In this document: piece after piece, positions 19,565 to 30,479 of the stretch
Layout: every line of letters starts with the position of its first letter
How positions within the stretch are numbered: position 1 is the stretch's first letter
NCBI GenBank assembly: GCA_965200445.1
Contig: OZ241341.1
Location: forward strand, 434,001-498,000
Reading direction: 5' to 3'
Origin: CBDATY01 sp965200445
GTDB lineage: Bacteria; Bacillota_I; Bacilli_A; Mycoplasmatales; Mycoplasmataceae
Length of the DNA stretch: 64,000 nucleotides
Notes under the pieces: generated by a model
The model's database searches: none
What the model saw: the letters and a program-made list of their open reading frames with translations, nothing else
Told to the model about the DNA's origin: nothing
Position numbers and translations under genes: made by a program

Positions 19565-20902
19565 ATGATTGGTGACTTACTAGCATCACGCATGCAAAAA
19601 ATTATCCGTAAAAATATGGAGAAATCACAGAAGAACAAGGCAGTCATTGCTGAGACAATTGCTGAATTAAAGCTTTGTTTATTGGAAGCTGATGTTAACC
19701 AAGTTGTTGTTGATGATTTAATGACTACGATTGAACAACGTGCTAACCAGGAAGTCATGATTTCCCGTTTAAAACCAAGTCAAATGATGATCAAAATTGT
19801 TCATGATGAAATACTCAAAATTCTTGGTGGGGCAACGAATGATTTAAATATTAAGGGACGATTGCCAGTTATTTTAATTGTCGGGTTGCAGGGCTCTGGG
19901 AAAACCACTTCAGTTGCTAAAATGGCTAATTTAGTTGCCAAGCAGAAAAGCAAAAAACCTTTAATGGTAGCTTGCGATATTTACCGGCCTGGTGCCATTG
20001 ACCAGCTAGTTGATTTAGGCAAGCAAATCAATATTCCTGTCTTTGAAAGGGGCACATCAAACCCGGTCACCACAGCTCAAAAAGCCCTTAAATATGCTGA
20101 AAAAAACCATCATGACCTGGTGATTATTGACACAGCTGGTCGTTTACAAATCAATGAAGATTTAATGAATGAACTTAAAACTATCCGAAACAAAATTCAG
20201 CCTCAGGAAATTTTGCTAGTAGTAGATGGTATGGTTGGACAAGATATTATTAACCAGGTCACTGCTTTTCATAAAGCGCTTAAACTTACGGGTGTAGTTA
20301 TCACTAAACTTGATGGTGATGCCAAAGGAGGGGCTGCATTATCAGTTACCCAACTTACCGGCTTGCCAATTAAATTTATTGGGACTGGTGAGCAAATTAA
20401 GAATTGACAAATTTTTCACCCAGACCGGATGGCAAATCGAATTTTAGGGATGGGTGATTTAAAGACATTATTTGAAACTGCCAGTGAAGTTATTGATGCT
20501 CGCACTATGAAAGTAACTATGCAGCGAATGATGCGAGGACAGTTTGATTTGCAAGATTTGCTGAACCAGCTCAAACAAATGAAAAAAATTGGCAGTTTAA
20601 ATAAAATTAGCCGCATGATTCCTGGTTTGCCCAAAATATCGCCTGAAAAAATCGCTGATACCGAAGAAAAATTAAGGGTGATCCAAATTCTTATTTCATC
20701 TATGACTGTAGCAGAGCGGCAAAATATTCATTTGCTACGTCAATTAAATCGTAAGCAGCGTATTATTAAAGGCTCTGGCCGATCAGAAAAAGAATACAAC
20801 TCTATGATAAATCATTACAATCGATCTAAAAAACAGGTTGACTTAATGGCCAAAAATATCAAACAGGGGCGTATGCCTGATTTTGGTAGTATGAAAATAT
20901 AA
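19565..20902 (+). CDS. ffh: Signal recognition particle protein Ffh
   Basis: The SRP54 GTPase that targets membrane and secreted proteins with 4.5S RNA. It has 445 residues: the N domain, then the G domain with GLQGSGKTTSVAK, DTAGRLQINEDL and TKLDGDAKGG, then the methionine-rich M domain (SRMIPGLPKI, GRMPDFGSM). One TGA at 20405 sits between the G and M domains. No 4.5S RNA gene was seen in this window. Confidence 0.96.
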
Positions 20903-20961
20903 TTAATAAATAATTTGCTAGAATGAAATTAAATCCATAATTTTAGCAGGAGAATAAAAGT

Positions 20962-22377
20962 ATGAAAAAATTTTTAGCTTTAATCAATGGGGAATTAATT
21001 GATTGTCCTCAACATGTTGATGTTATAAGTCCTTTAAATCTTAAGCCGGCGGGTTCTGTGCCTGCTTTAGACAAAGATATGATTAATAAAGCGTTTCAAG
21101 CAGCCCGCACCACCCAAAAAAAATGAGAACAAGAAACATTATTTCAACGCATTGCTTTGATGAAAAAATTTATTTCACTACTCTCAAAAAATGTGCAAGA
21201 AATGGCGGAAACGATCACTGCTGAGAATGGTAAAGCTCTTAAGGATAGTGTTGTTGAAGTTCAAAGAACTATCGAATATATTGAATATACTATCGAAGAA
21301 GTACGTCGTCTTAATCCCGAAACATATACAGGTGATGGTTTTAATCTTAAAAATAAAATCGGTATTTTTAAGCGAGTAGCTAAAGGTGTGGTACTAGCTA
21401 TTTCACCTTTTAATTATCCTATTAATTTGGCACTAAGCAAGATTGCCCCAGCATTATTAACTGGCAACACAGTTGTGTTTAAGCCTGCTACTAATGGTAG
21501 TTTAACTGGTGCTTTTATTGGGAAATTATTTTATCAATCTGGCTTTCCAGCGGGCGTGATTAATGTGGTGACTGGTAGGGGCCGTGATATTGGTGATACT
21601 TTAATTGGCCATCATGAGTCTAATTTGATTTCTTTTACGGGTTCTGTTGATATTGGTGAGCGTATTAAAAAAATTAACCAAAATGCTGATTTAGTGCTAG
21701 AACTAGGTGGTAAAGATCCTATGTTAGTTTGCAAATCAGCTGATCTGAAAAAAGCTGCTGCCGATATTATTGCCGGGGGGCTTAGCTATTCTGGCCAAAG
21801 GTGTACTGCCATCAAATTAGTAGTAGTGGCTGAATCAGTTGCTGATCAGCTAATCACTTATCTTAAACCACTGGTTGAAAAACTAACAGTTGGTTCTGGC
21901 TTGGAAAACAATTTCATTGTGCCCTTGGTAACAAAACCAGCAGCGACCTACGTGCAAGAATTAATTACTGATGCTCTAAAACAAAATGCCACTTTGATCT
22001 GTGGTAATAAGGTTGAAGATAATTTGGTTTATCCAACCGTTATTGACCATGTTACTCTAAAAATGCGACTAGCGACTGAAGAACCATTTGGTCCAGTGAT
22101 CCCAATTGTGCGGGTTAAAGATGAAGCTGAAATGCTGGCGGTAGCGAATAATTCTGATTTTGGGTTACAAGCTTCTGTGTATACAAAAGATTTAAATGAG
22201 GCTTTTCGCTTAGCGGATGCTATTGACGCTGGAACTATCAACTTTAATAGTAAATCACAACGTGGCCCTGATTCTTTCCCCTTTCTAGGGGTTAAAAAAT
22301 CTGGCCAAGGGGTGCAAGGGATTAAAGACACCCTAATGAGTGTGACTCGTCCGAAAGGGATTGTTATTAATTATTAA
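20962..22377 (+). CDS. gapN: NADP-dependent glyceraldehyde-3-phosphate dehydrogenase, non-phosphorylating
   Basis: Oxidises glyceraldehyde 3-phosphate straight to 3-phosphoglycerate, yielding NADPH and bypassing the ATP-yielding step. The 471-residue aldehyde dehydrogenase has SPFNYPINLALSKIAPAL, FTGSVDIGERI, the glutamate motif LELGGKDP, the catalytic cysteine in SGQRCTAIK, and EEPFGPVIP. The GapN assignment rests on SGQRCTAIK and the close overall resemblance to Gram-positive GapN. Other aldehyde dehydrogenase subfamilies are less likely. It has ribosome-binding site AGGAGA and one TGA at 21124. Confidence 0.88.
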
Positions 22378-22393
22378 AAGGAATATTTATTAA

Positions 22394-22711
22394 ATGACTA
22401 ATCAAACAGAACAAATTGTTATTGAAAAACTTTCTTTGCTAAGCAAAAGTATTAATCAATTAGATAGTGATTTGAGCGATGTGCAAGAGCGAATTAGCTT
22501 GGGTGTGACTGAAGCTTATGCCGACTATCAAGCGATTTCTCATAAGTTTATGGCTGTCAAAACTGATATTCATAAATTACAAACCGAAATTGCTGTTCGA
22601 GACACTAACCTATACTTGCTTTTTTTAGACATCAAGTCTTGTTTTAACGCACTTAAAAATAAACTAGAATTTACCAGATATTTTAAAGTGCTATTTGATG
22701 CTATTGATTAA
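22394..22711 (+). CDS. Small coiled-coil protein of unknown function
   Basis: A 105-residue protein that I do not recognise. It is almost wholly helical in appearance, with heptad-like leucine and isoleucine spacing (EKLSLLSKSINQLDSDLS, and HKLQTEIAVRDTNLYLLF), no signal peptide, no membrane helix and no metal or nucleotide motif. It lies 16 bp after gapN and is probably in the same transcript. It reads without TGA, and its clear coding base composition argues that it is real. Confidence 0.6.
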   Translation: MTNQTEQIVIEKLSLLSKSINQLDSDLSDVQERISLGVTEAYADYQAISHKFMAVKTDIHKLQTEIAVRDTNLYLLFLDIKSCFNALKNKLEFTRYFKVLFDAID

Positions 22712-22763
22712 TAGTAAATAATAGTAGCTTTTTTATAATCATTTTCGCATCTTTATAAATATT

Positions 22764-22794
22764 TGATATAATTTTTTAGCATTTACAAAATGCT
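22764..22794 (+). promoter_or_regulatory. rpsB promoter and leader hairpin
   Basis: TGATATAAT (22764-22772) is an extended -10. Directly after it, AGCATTT and AAATGCT (22778-22794, three-base loop) could form a hairpin at the very 5' end of the rpsB-tsf transcript, followed by GATTTT. The 187-bp gap before rpsB is otherwise unexplained. The hairpin's role is inferred. Confidence 0.5.
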
Positions 22795-22898
22795 GATTTT
22801 ATAAACATTAAATCATGCTTAACGATGACAAACCTAGTGCCAGCTGTGGTGGTTATGTTTTGAATTAAGTATTGGCTATAACAAATATTGGAGTATAC

Positions 22899-24158
22899 AT
22901 GAGTACAGAACTCACTCGTGAAGTGTTATGAGCGGCTGGTGTCCAGTTTGGACACCACAAGCAAAAGTGAAACCCTAAAATGAAACCTTACATTTATGGG
23001 GTAAAACGCAAACTTTATATTTTAAATCTAGAAAAAACCCTGCAAAAAATTGAGGAAGCAAAAGCCTTTTTGCAAGATTTGAGTACCAAGAAGGGCAAAA
23101 TTCTATTTGTCGGTACTAAAAATCAAGCTAAATGAGCTATCCAAGATGCGGCTATCCGCTCTGACAATTTTTACGTTGTAGAGCGCTGATTAGGCGGAAC
23201 ATTAACTAATTTAAAAACAGTTAATTTGAGGGTAAAGCGGCTATGAGAGATTACCCGTGATATTAAAACAGGGAAGTTGAATCTGCTGCCCAAAAAAGAA
23301 CAACTTAAAATTCAAAAAGAAAAAACTAAACTAGAAAAATTGTTTACTGGGATTAAGGGTATGCGCGAGCTACCTAAGGCTTTATTTGTAATAGATCCTA
23401 CCCACGAGGCGATTGCTGTAGCGGAAGCACGCAAGCTGAATATTCCGGTGATTGGCTTGTGTGACACTAATTCAGACCCTGATGTCTTAGATTGCATGAT
23501 TCCTGCTAATGATGATTTCTACAAATCAATTGCTTTAATCACTAATTATCTAGTTGATTACTACGGTGAACAATCAGGCTTAACTTTTGATCCACCAACC
23601 GAAAAACCCCAAGAATTAATTGAGCAAAGTATAAGCAAGCGTCGTCCGGTCACAATGATGCGTCCGTCTAAAAAAATGAATTATGAACCAGTGATACCTT
23701 TAAACGTTAATCGTAGCAGCTTTCTTAAGAGTAAGGTAGTGGTTAATTTATCAAACTACAAAGCCTTAATTGAAGAAGGTAAAAAATCAAAAACAGCATT
23801 AAAAGCTGCTGAATTAATTAGTTTGAAACCTAATTATAAAGTGTTTAAGTATGAAGATGCTTTGCTAAAAATTTTAGCAGAGAACAAACCAGTAGATCCG
23901 AGTTTGCATAAATCTACGGCTGCACAAACAGAAGAAAAACCTGTGACAAAAACCTCTGCAGTAGTAGATAAATTGAACGAAATTAAAATTTTGGATAATG
24001 ATTTAAACTTAACTCTAGCCAGTTTATTAATGAAAGATCTACGCGATATAGCCAAGCTTGTGGACGTTAAAACTGCCCCCACAAAACAAGCTTTAATTAA
24101 TAATTTAACAGAAAAATTGACAATTAAAAATGACAAGGTAGCTGTACAAGGAGAATAA
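22899..24158 (+). CDS. rpsB: 30S ribosomal protein S2 with C-terminal extension
   Basis: S2 sits on the back of the 30S subunit and contacts S1 in many bacteria. The first 230 or so residues are S2: LWAAGVQFGHHKQKWNPKM, ILFVGTKNQAKWAI, ERWLGGTLTNLKTV, LFVIDPTHEAIAVAEARKLNIPVIGLCDTNSDPD. The protein is 419 residues, about 170 longer than usual. The extra part begins near residue 235, is basic and polar, and ends in a helical segment LASLLMKDLRDIAKLVDV with a following helix, resembling a SAP or Rho-N nucleic-acid binding domain. At least six Trp are TGA. It is followed by tsf after one base. Confidence 0.95.
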
Positions 24159-24159
24159 C

Positions 24160-24987
24160 ATGCAAATTAATCCTAGTTTAATTAAAAAATTACGGGAAAT
24201 GACTAATGCTGGTATGTTAAATTGCAAAAAAGCATTAATCGCCACCGAGGGAAACTTAGATGAAGCTGTTTTATGATTGCGCAAGCAAGGCATTTCGAAA
24301 GCTGCTGCTAAAGCTAATCGTCTAGCAGCAGAAGGGTTAGCGCAAGCTGTTAAATTTGATGATAAAATTATTTTGTTTGTACTAAACAGTGAAACAGATT
24401 TTGTTGCAAGAAATAATCACTTCAAAAAATTAGCAGCTGAAGTAGCGACATACCTGCACGATGCAGCTACTAATGATATATCTGATGCTCTAGCGATTAC
24501 TCAAAATGGAGTATCATTGGCTGATCATTTAAAAAGTGCGATTGCTGTGCTTAAAGAAAACATTGTTCTTTCTAAATTAATAGTGATTTTCAAAAAACCA
24601 TCAGAACAAGCAGTGGTCTATAACCACTTTAATGGTAAAGTGGCAACAGCTTGTTTGTTTAGCGGAAAATTACCCGCTGAATCAGCTTCAGAAGTGGCTA
24701 TGCACATCGCAGCAATTCGTCCTCGTTATATTAGTCCTGCCCAAATCGATGAACAAATTCTTGCAGAAGAAAAACTTATCATCCAAGAGCAACTAAAAAA
24801 CGATGAAGCACTAAAATCTAAGCCTGAATCCACTATTAACCGTATTTTAGAAGGTCGTTTAAATAAACGAATTGCTGAGATATGCTTAACAACCCAGCCA
24901 TTGGTAACTGACCCTAAAATTAAAGTTAGTGATTTTTTACATAAGCATAGTGTTATGATAGAACAAATAGCTATTATAGAAGTTTAG
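24160..24987 (+). CDS. tsf: Elongation factor Ts
   Basis: Exchanges GDP for GTP on EF-Tu. The 275-residue protein has LIKKLREMTNAGMLNCKKAL at the start and the core FVLNSETDFVARNNHFKKLA, the segment that touches EF-Tu. The ATG at 24160 is preceded by AAGGAGA and puts the conserved N-terminal domain in frame across a TGA Trp; a start at 24277 would cut it off. rpsB-tsf is a conserved operon. Confidence 0.95.
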
Positions 24988-24995
24988 AGGATACT

Positions 24996-25658
24996 ATGAT
25001 AATGGATGCCGCATTAATTAATTCTGGTACCAGAGCTTTATTAGTGGCCACAGTAATGGCAACGTTATTAGTTGGAGCTGTTAATTTAACGCTTGGTTTT
25101 TACTATTTTATATTCCAGAAACATAAATTTAAAATTAAAATTGTTAACACTAAAATATTAGTTGCCATCTTTGCTGTTCTGGTCGTTAATGTAATATTGG
25201 TCATTTTTATGTGATTATATGGATTTGGGAATATTGATAACAATCCGACCCAGAATGGTTTAATAGGTTTTATTGTTGCTAATTTTGTTATTGTTTTAGC
25301 TATAGCCATTTATATTATTTGCTTTTTGCATTACATTGCCGCTGGCATTGATCAACGTGAAATTTCCTTTTTGGGGGAACGGATTTTGCTGAGAAATGTG
25401 ATAGATTTTAAAAAAGATGATCAAAAGCATTTATTTATCCTTAAATACCGCGAAGGACGTCGCCAAGATAAAACTATTAAATTCCGCCAAACAAGTATTT
25501 TGGGGCAATTTTTTGCTCAAAATGTTGATCTAATAATGGAATATAACTACCGGGTTGCCCAGGAAGCAAATGCTGATAATGATACTGGTGATGATACTAA
25601 AAAAGTATCTTCTAGTCCAGCAAAAAAAACTGCTAAGCCACCTGTCAAATCAAAATAG
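24996..25658 (+). CDS. Uncharacterised membrane protein with three helices
   Basis: I do not recognise this 220-residue protein. Three hydrophobic segments lie at about 14-39, 50-73 and 87-115, then a cytoplasmic part of about 100 residues follows with a basic core (KYREGRRQDKTIKFRQT) and a lysine-proline-alanine rich tail. One TGA is at 25212. It starts 8 bp after tsf and is followed by a strong terminator, so it ends the rpsB-tsf transcript. A role linked to translation is only a guess from position. Confidence 0.6.
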
Positions 25659-25674
25659 CTTACCTGATTTTAAT

Positions 25675-25705
25675 AAAAACCCTTTAAAAAAGGGTTTTTT
25701 ATTTT
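25675..25705 (+). terminator. Bidirectional terminator
   Basis: AAAAACCCTTT and AAAGGGTTTTTT form a short GC-centred stem with A-run and T-run on either side, 16 bp after the plus-strand gene and 19 bp before the end of the convergent one. It would work in both directions. Confidence 0.8.
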
Positions 25706-25723
25706 ATCTGCTTAGTGTAAGCA

Positions 25724-26527
25724 TTAATTAGTTTTTTGTTTTGATTTCTTAACATAATCAGCTGGTGGACCATTGGCGGGAATTTCTTTGGTTAATACTT
25801 TCCCTTGGCTTTGCTTATTATCAGCTGTTTTAACGTCTTCACTGGCTGAATTGTTTGTAATGTTTTCAGCATTATGTTGGTTTTGCTGCATAATGTTAAA
25901 TAATTCTTTAAATAAACGACCACATATACCTGTAGAAATACTAAACAAAGCAAATTGATAATCATCTTCTTTGGTTAATTTATTGTTTTTTATCACTCGC
26001 ATCATAAAATTAGCCACCAAATGGTTAATTTCAGCTTCGAATTGGTTAATGTCTGGGGCCTTTTCACTGGCTTGGATTTCATCGACTAATTTTAGAATAG
26101 AAGCTTGGTAATCGTTTGCGTATTCTTTTTTACTAAACAGTGGTTTGATTTCCGCATACCGAGCATGAGCTATATGGACAATTACATCATTGATAGTGAC
26201 ATTTTTAAGATCTTGCATCAATTTAGCAATATGATTATTTAGGTTAATATAGGCATTAGTAAAAATCACGAGGGTGTGCATTGCGCGCTCATCGCTAGGC
26301 GAAACTTGCTTTTTTTGCATCATTTCCGCATTTTTAGGATCATTAATAAAGTTAGTGATTAGGGTAAAGTTATTAACAATAGGTTCTGTGGTTTTAACTT
26401 TATTGACAATGTCAGAGATAAAGGAGCTTTTACTGTGATTAGCTTGCTTATCTAAATTTTTAAGGTCCATGATAAAGTTTTGATTGAGGATATCAATAAG
26501 AGGTAAATTTAAGCTCATAAAATTCAA
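25724..26527 (-). CDS. Uncharacterised cytoplasmic protein
   Basis: A 267-residue protein that I do not recognise, encoded alone on the minus strand. It has no signal peptide and no membrane helix. It is rich in Asn, Lys and Ile, mostly helical in pattern, with a polar low-complexity C-terminal third (residues about 215-267). ATG 26527 or 26518 could start it. No TGA codons are used, in contrast to most neighbours. It may be lineage-specific. Confidence 0.6.
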   Translation of the reverse strand: MNFMSLNLPLIDILNQNFIMDLKNLDKQANHSKSSFISDIVNKVKTTEPIVNNFTLITNFINDPKNAEMMQKKQVSPSDERAMHTLVIFTNAYINLNNHIAKLMQDLKNVTINDVIVHIAHARYAEIKPLFSKKEYANDYQASILKLVDEIQASEKAPDINQFEAEINHLVANFMMRVIKNNKLTKEDDYQFALFSISTGICGRLFKELFNIMQQNQHNAENITNNSASEDVKTADNKQSQGKVLTKEIPANGPPADYVKKSKQKTN

Positions 26528-26614
26528 TTCAAGAGGGGTTGTGCTGTATAATAATTAAAAATTCTATTGTTTATTATACACAGTTCAACTGAATAATTAT
26601 GGCGTGATATTAAT

Positions 26615-27733
26615 ATGAAATTATTAAATAAATTTAATAATCGTCGTTTCCACCTTTATTTTTGGTGCTTTAGCTGTGTTATAATGGGCACAATAATTGC
26701 TATCATCGGCAAAGCAGTTGCTAACAATTTACCTACCATTATTGTGGGGTCTTGCTTAGCACTGGTGAGTTTATTAGTCGTATATATCAGCTGAATTATC
26801 ACGGGAGTAAAAATTGTGGATCATTCCGCTAAAAATCTAAGTTTAATGTTTAATTACTATAAAAATTTAGATCTGGAAAAAAGTCGCTTTCAACTAGATA
26901 AGATTAAACTTATTATTTGTGATTTAGATGGAACACTGCTTGATCACAATGGGGAAGTATCTTTAAAAACTCGTCGTAATCTTCAGCTATTACAACAACA
27001 TCGCCCTGATTTAATGATTGTGCCCGCCACCGGAAGGGGGTTTTTAACTACCCATGGCTTATTAGGCAAGTACCTAAAAAGTAAGTATGTTATTTGCCAT
27101 AACGGGTCAGTATTGTCTAGCTTTCAAGAATTTGTGCCTATCTGCGAAAGAACAATTGATCTCAATTTTGTGCAACCATTGTTTGACTTTACTTTAAAAA
27201 ATGATATGCACGCTTTGGTGTTTTCAGATAACGGAGAGAATTTAATTCATAATTCGTGTTTAGCCACAAATAGTTGATTTCAATCGTGGGTGCAACAATA
27301 CAAGCTTTCCGACGAAAGGCTTTCTGATAAGAATCATTTTTATCAATGCGGTGTATGAGTTCCTATTAAAAAAACTGCTTTATTTCAAAAATTTGTGGCG
27401 AATAATTTGTGCATTGAAATGTACTACTATAAGCACCCAGAGTTTATCTATTATGAGATTACTGGGGCAGGGGTCAACAAGCAGGTGATGGTAGAAGAAA
27501 TTTGCAAACGCGAAAAAATCCTTAGCAGTCAAGTTTTAGCCATTGGCAACGGTAATAATGATATAATAATGGTGAGTAAAAATGGTATTGGGGTTGCTGT
27601 GGGGAACGCCGAAAAGTCTTTGCTGCAGGTAGCAGATATTATTATTGACCCTAACTATGATGACGGAGTAATTAACTTTTTATCTGACCTTTTTTTACCA
27701 GTGAATGCAGAAAGGATAGATTATGATTCATAA
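26615..27733 (+). CDS. Membrane-anchored HAD hydrolase (Cof type)
   Basis: A HAD-superfamily phosphatase of the Cof/YidA type, acting on small phosphorylated compounds. The 372-residue frame begins with about 65 residues carrying two hydrophobic helices (about 15-36 and 43-63). It then has the Cof domain: ICDLDGTLLDHNG at about 102-114, PATGRG, ISTOP-free middle with TGA Trp codons, and IGNGNNDIIMVSKNGIGVAVGNA near the end. The membrane part is read with one TGA at 26790. A GTG at 26816 with GGGAG upstream could start a soluble form. The last 11 bp overlap the next gene. Confidence 0.75.
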
Positions 27734-29042
27734 TTTTAAAAAACTGCTTTTAGCACTTACCATAACTAGTGTTGCGGGACCTAGTATGTTGTCGGTGATC
27801 GGATGTTCAGAAAAGACTACCACACAAATCGAACCAATTGAACAAACCGGGCTAACGCCAGCGCAATCACCACAATCCGGCTTGTCACCAGCCGGATTGA
27901 AACCAACCAGCCTGGTGCCGGGAACAAAAACAGTGCAACCAGCTTACAGCAACAAAGATGCGAAATTTGCTGATCAACAAGATTTTCCTACTGGCAATAA
28001 AATACAATATACTGGCATTGATCAACGACATTACAACAACACGATTTTAAGTAACACACTAAAAGGGCGATATGGCGATGCTATTAGAGGAAAACTGCCT
28101 GATAAAAAATTAAATGATCTTGATAATCAATTGCTTCAAAACCTAGAACCCAAATTCCAATATCCGGCACGAGCTAGTAGTAAAGAGCAGTTTCAACAAT
28201 TTCAAATGGCTTCTGAAAAAATAGTGCAAAAAGATTTCCCCACTTTAGATCAATTAGCCCCTTTTCTAAAAAAGGAAAACCCCTACTTAAATGTTAGTGA
28301 TTTAAAATTCCAAGAATTAATTGATCAATATCAGACGCCAGAATTACAAGCAGAGGCAACTAACGAACTTTTGCAACTTTATGGTAGTCTTGTGCAATTA
28401 ATGGGCCCCAAATTAGTCAGCCAATTATATGAATCTATTGATTTCGCAGCAAAGCCACCTAAACCCGGGGTTGTTGCTAGTAATATTTTTAATCCAGGGC
28501 AAAATAAGCAAACAATTGTTTTCTATGGCAATGTGTTTGCGAGGCAATCAACTATAAATGCTTTGTATGGTTTAGGGTGATGGTCTGTTAACTCTTTAAT
28601 GGAAGTGTTAGCTCATGAAATAAGTCATGCCATTAGTAACTTACTATGGATAACACCAGCATCGCGTCAATATTTTGATGCTTCTGGGTTGACCAACCCC
28701 CAACGACTTTTCACTTACAGTGTGAGTCCGAATGATTATGTGCCTAGGTTCTTTGGGACTCGTATGGATCCAATTATTGCTAATCCTCAAGAAAGAGACA
28801 TTCTTGCTTATGCTTTAACATGGAGTAATTATGGCCGCACTGGATCCTATGGTCGTTTCTTAAGTGATTCAGGTTTGTTTAATGAAATATTTGCGGAATC
28901 TTTTACACAGTGGTTATATACACCAGCCAATCTGCAAGCGGCTAATTGGGATTTTCTAAATGCTTTTTATGATAATTACGCAACAAGCTCAGTTCAACCT
29001 GTCAAGAACAATTTATTTGCTTTTTACAAAGCAAACACTTAA
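27723..29042 (+). CDS. Lipoprotein with zinc-metallopeptidase motif
   Basis: A 439-residue predicted surface lipoprotein. The N-terminus has a lysine-containing hydrophobic signal and lipobox V-I-G-Cys28. A Pro/Gln/Thr-rich linker covers about 30-75. The C-terminal half contains LAHEISHAIS at about 297-306, an HExxH zinc site (His298, Glu299, His302), and downstream NEIFAESFTQW (Glu388, Glu392), which could give the third zinc ligand. The spacing and the EIFAESF segment recall the anthrax lethal-factor or pro-pro-endopeptidase type, but this is only a resemblance. One TGA at 28578. It overlaps the HAD gene by 11 bp, so the two are co-transcribed. Confidence 0.7.
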
Positions 29043-29086
29043 GCTTAATGTTACAAGTCGTTAACAAAAACCCACACGAATAATGT

Positions 29087-30388
29087 ATGAAATTTATTGA
29101 TAAAATTAACCTTCTAGTGACAGCTGGTGCAGGTGGCCGGGGAGCAATTGCTTTTCGCAGAGAACTTTATGTGCCGAGGGGTGGTCCGTCAGGTGGCGAT
29201 GGTGGACGAGGGGGTGATGTTTACTTTATTGGTGACTCCAACCTAAACACCTTGTTTCATCTTCATAATAACACTCATATTAAAGGCAATAATGGTAAAA
29301 ATGGCGCCACTGCTAATCGCACAGGGGCCGAAGGTAAGGCTGTTTATATCCATGTTCCTGTAGGAACTGTGATTATTGATTTAACATCACAAAAGCAGCT
29401 TGCTGATATTTCACATTCGGGAGCAGTGCATTTAATCGCCAAAGGGGGTCAAGGCGGAAAGGGTAATGCCCATTTTGCAACTTCCCGCAAGCAAACACCG
29501 AGTGTTTATGAAAATGGTGAGCCAGGACAGCATTTAAAGATTGAGTGTAATCTTAAATTATTAGCTAATGTTGGTTTAATAGGGTTGCCTAATGCGGGTA
29601 AATCAACTCTTTTAAATGTCATTAGTAACGCGAAAGCAAAAGCTGCTAATTATGCTTTCACCACTTTACAGCCACAGCTAGGTATGGTGCATTTGTCTAG
29701 CACTAAGAGCTTTGTAATAGCAGATTTACCGGGCCTTGTCGAAAACGCTAATTTAGGTAAAGGACTTGGTCACCAATTTTTAAAGCACATTGAAAGGTGT
29801 GTAGTATTAGCTCACTTAGTTGATATGAGTGGCAATTTTGGACAAAAAAACCCCTTTGATAATTATCAGATAATTAGACAAGAGCTAGAAAAGTATTCAC
29901 AGGCATTATCTAATAAGCCTCAAATCATTGTAGCGACTAAGATGGATTTAAGCGGCACTGCTGAAAATCTAGCAGATTTTAAGGACAGACTACAGGAATC
30001 AATCCCCATTATTGCTGTTTCAGCCTTTAAAAACCAAAATCTAGCACGTTTAAAAGAAATATTATGAAATTGTGTCATGGAGCACAAAACAGATTCTTTT
30101 GTGGCTGCTGAAGATTTAGCACCGCCTCGTCTATATAAATTTGAAGCGCCCACTATTGAATTTATTATTGAGAAAATCAGGAATAACGCTTGACGGGTCA
30201 GTGGGGCTACTATTGACCAACTGTATAATAAATATCCCATCACTACCTATGATAATTGATTAATGTTTAAAAAAAAGGCCTTTGCACTAGGTTTGATCCA
30301 AAAAATAGAGGAATATAAGCCACAAGAAAATGATGAGATTATTATCAAAAATCAATCATTGACATGAACTAATCATGATTTAGTTTAG
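29087..30388 (+). CDS. obg: GTPase Obg (CgtA)
   Basis: A 50S-assembly and stress GTPase. The 433-residue protein has the glycine-rich Obg fold at 1-155 (GAGGRGAIAFRRE, GGPSGGDGGRGGDV), the G domain with GLPNAGKST near 165, DLPG and TKMD, and the C-terminal OCT domain (WRVSGATIDQLYNKYP) read through four TGA codons. The Mollicutes usually retain the OCT. The start has no strong ribosome-binding site but gives the canonical MKFIDK. Confidence 0.96.
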
Positions 30389-30479
30389 TGATACTGGAGT
30401 TTTGTAGGTAATAATTTAGAAATTTAATTATTGTTGCTAATATCACAAAAACTAAAAAGCGCTGGAAGGAATGATTTAT

